Shown: piece after piece, positions 7,201 to 7,560 of the stretch
How the letters are laid out: each line of letters begins with the position of its first letter
Position numbering within the stretch: position 1 is the first letter of the stretch
Assembly (NCBI GenBank): GCA_021810735.1
Contig: JAJZIF010000175.1
Coordinates: 1 to 7,560 of the forward strand
Origin: Acidobacteriota bacterium
GTDB taxonomy: Bacteria > Acidobacteriota > Terriglobia > Terriglobales > Acidobacteriaceae
DNA length: 7,560 nucleotides
Reading direction: 5' to 3'
The notes under the pieces: model-generated
Told to the model about the DNA's origin: nothing
The model's input: the letters and a program-made list of their open reading frames with translations, nothing else
Databases searched by the model: none
Program-made: the position numbers and the translations under genes

Positions 7201-7518
7201 CTGGAAGCATTCAATGATGCAGCCTTTGCGGTACCAAAGGATGGAACCTTTGGAAACGCGGAGCCAAATAGCCTGGAAAATCAGCGGCTCTATTTGACGC
7301 ATCTAGGGATTCTAAAGATTACTCCGCTTACCCATCGCGTGATGTTCCACTTTCAAACTCAAATATCAAACCTGCTGAACCACCCTGAATTCCTGCCGCC
7401 CAGCGGAGATATTTCCGTACCGGGCGGTAATCAATATACATCTCAACTGGGTGTTTTCAATTCCCTGGAACGTGGAACTCCGAGACAGATCACTTTCCAA
7501 GGCGCCTTCGTATTCTGA
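4225..7518 (+). CDS. Oar-like TonB-dependent outer-membrane receptor with carboxypeptidase-regulatory-like N-domain
   Basis: Complete 1097-residue outer-membrane transporter; 1000-1200 is usual for the acidobacterial type. A basic N-terminus (RRGKGNK, GRFRR) precedes a hydrophobic signal segment (~24-40), with probable cleavage near QGFG|QAP (after 45). Residues ~50-133 are a CarboxypepD_reg-like beta-sandwich (ATLRGTVKDASGGNVAGAKI, then GDFEFDELQPSTYLL). TQVVVSA (140-146) is a plausible TonB box. The plug spans ~165-275, with NGQQQTNESQVFDGIPN (200-216) and GTNALHG (256-262). The remainder is a beta-barrel rich in aromatic and Asn/Gly turns, ending in terminal Phe (FQGAFVF), the usual signal for outer-membrane insertion. 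Such receptors import large ligands (oligosaccharides, siderophores, organic polymers) using TonB/ExbBD energy; no SusD lipoprotein follows within the window. Strong own promoter and ribosome site, so transcribed independently of the upstream amidohydrolase gene. The ligand is unknown. Confidence 0.93.
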   Translation: MTRAAANIRRGKGNKSCWGRFRRSYLAALFGIVAGLCLLPTQGFGQAPVNATLRGTVKDASGGNVAGAKIILSQPATGRVVRQAVSSATGDFEFDELQPSTYLLRCESPGFKSFEAQNILLDPGQIRRVDPVLAVGATTTQVVVSAGAAVINTESAMLSTTFSAKQNDRSPLVNIYPTIYSLLTTASGVQGGYGTFPVMNGQQQTNESQVFDGIPNDLQGEQNNNSNFFQESTVATSNAPAESAVPADITLVTHQGTNALHGVASYKIYDSVLDASEYFPPPKTPYIQHEWNIGVGGPIYRNRAFFYAEWFAQRIPLGTPYLINVPTPSWRKGVFAQTITDPTTGLPFPHNTIPADRMSPVSLALQNKFYPVPTGVYANQPPVNNYPFVFPFNSDLYKGDWPMGRVDYNLTKNNLVFVRWLDRITPYVLNDGVPSSVWTRIRKQQQWAIGDTQIFSPHLDNNFRLGLEFDYMDDGQTQRGQTPPNGAAVLAAVGLQGSNPGHSVGQGLPTINISGLTSIADVPGGVKMDDTLVTIADSADWQVGRHVWKFGFIIQRYRNGYGFVNDYGTFNFDGSVTGNPYADFLLGIPQSTSRTDPLPRRNQYVGDGGIYAQDNFQLNDRLSLNYGLRWDYYGTPSAPDHLMYNFDPKTGNVIVDPAGISKVSPLYPADIRVVPGAVQAISDKGDFAPRLGIAYRLGQNSVVRGGYGIYTARLDGDIGPNGPGSYNPFELINPQLGQTGPFSISQTYLNVLTPGHPPLLHFPDPYPASTSFASVPSQTVYGYPRQSSLGKIQQFSATYEHQLHNIGLRASYVGSRSSGLNYLVNINLPHPSTRPFTASELPYPQFYQAYETYYNGSAKFDSLQFEAQRRAGSFLFDANYSLQRSILNYLDTENPYNVLSHWANDGPTMRHYASITASWQLPFGKGRRYLSHPSPVVDKLAGGWVLTSLTYLGSGIWYSPSFSGSDPSNTGTFGGLPDKVGDPYSFPGGKGKLEAFNDAAFAVPKDGTFGNAEPNSLENQRLYLTHLGILKITPLTHRVMFHFQTQISNLLNHPEFLPPSGDISVPGGNQYTSQLGVFNSLERGTPRQITFQGAFVF

Positions 7519-7560
7519 TACGGTGCGAATGGGTTGGACGCTTGGATATCCATTGCCTAC

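Noticed and set aside
6499..7302. Minus-strand open frame (267 codons) inside the receptor gene
   Set aside because: Antisense to the beta-barrel coding region, with no domain signature; the receptor frame is unambiguous across it.

Overview
The window most resembles a chromosomal segment from an Acidobacteriota bacterium (Terriglobia or Bryobacter/Solibacter-like). The main reason is the long Oar-like TonB-dependent receptor with an N-terminal carboxypeptidase-regulatory-like domain and no SusD partner, an architecture greatly expanded in that phylum. The other genes fit: a Tat-exported glycoside-hydrolase-like protein, an exported amidohydrolase and a PhyH-type dioxygenase. This is inferred from protein style only; no rRNA or marker gene is present.

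Layout: (1) 1-533, plus strand, is the C-terminal part of a phytanoyl-CoA dioxygenase-like Fe(II)/2-oxoglutarate oxygenase whose start lies outside the window. (2) A 73-bp convergent gap. (3) About 607-2748, minus strand, is a Tat-signal protein with a TIM-barrel glycosidase-like domain, a GH42-trimerisation-like domain and a C-terminal beta-rich domain. (4) A divergent intergenic region of about 240-270 bp holds a 10-bp palindrome, a weak promoter candidate and a strong 10-bp-stem hairpin. (5) 3019-3999, plus strand, is a secreted amidohydrolase of the Amidohydro_2/ACMSD-like family with all expected metal ligands. (6) A 225-bp intergenic region holds an exact-consensus sigma-70-type promoter (TTGACA, 16 bp, TGCTATAAT) and a gapped direct repeat, one copy of which fills the promoter spacer. 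(7) 4225-7518, plus strand, is the complete 1097-residue TonB-dependent receptor. The last 42 bases show nothing.

How the genes could work together (inference): the receptor imports a complex organic ligand across the outer membrane, the Tat-exported hydrolase and the secreted amidohydrolase act on it in the periplasm, and the cytoplasmic dioxygenase hydroxylates a product or an unrelated substrate. The genes are not one operon (strands are +, -, +, +), so any link would be through co-regulation. I see no defence system, CRISPR array, mobile element or RNA gene. The items most worth a second look are regulatory: the promoter-embedded repeat before the receptor and the leader hairpin before the amidohydrolase. 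The family assignment of the glycosidase-like protein is also open.
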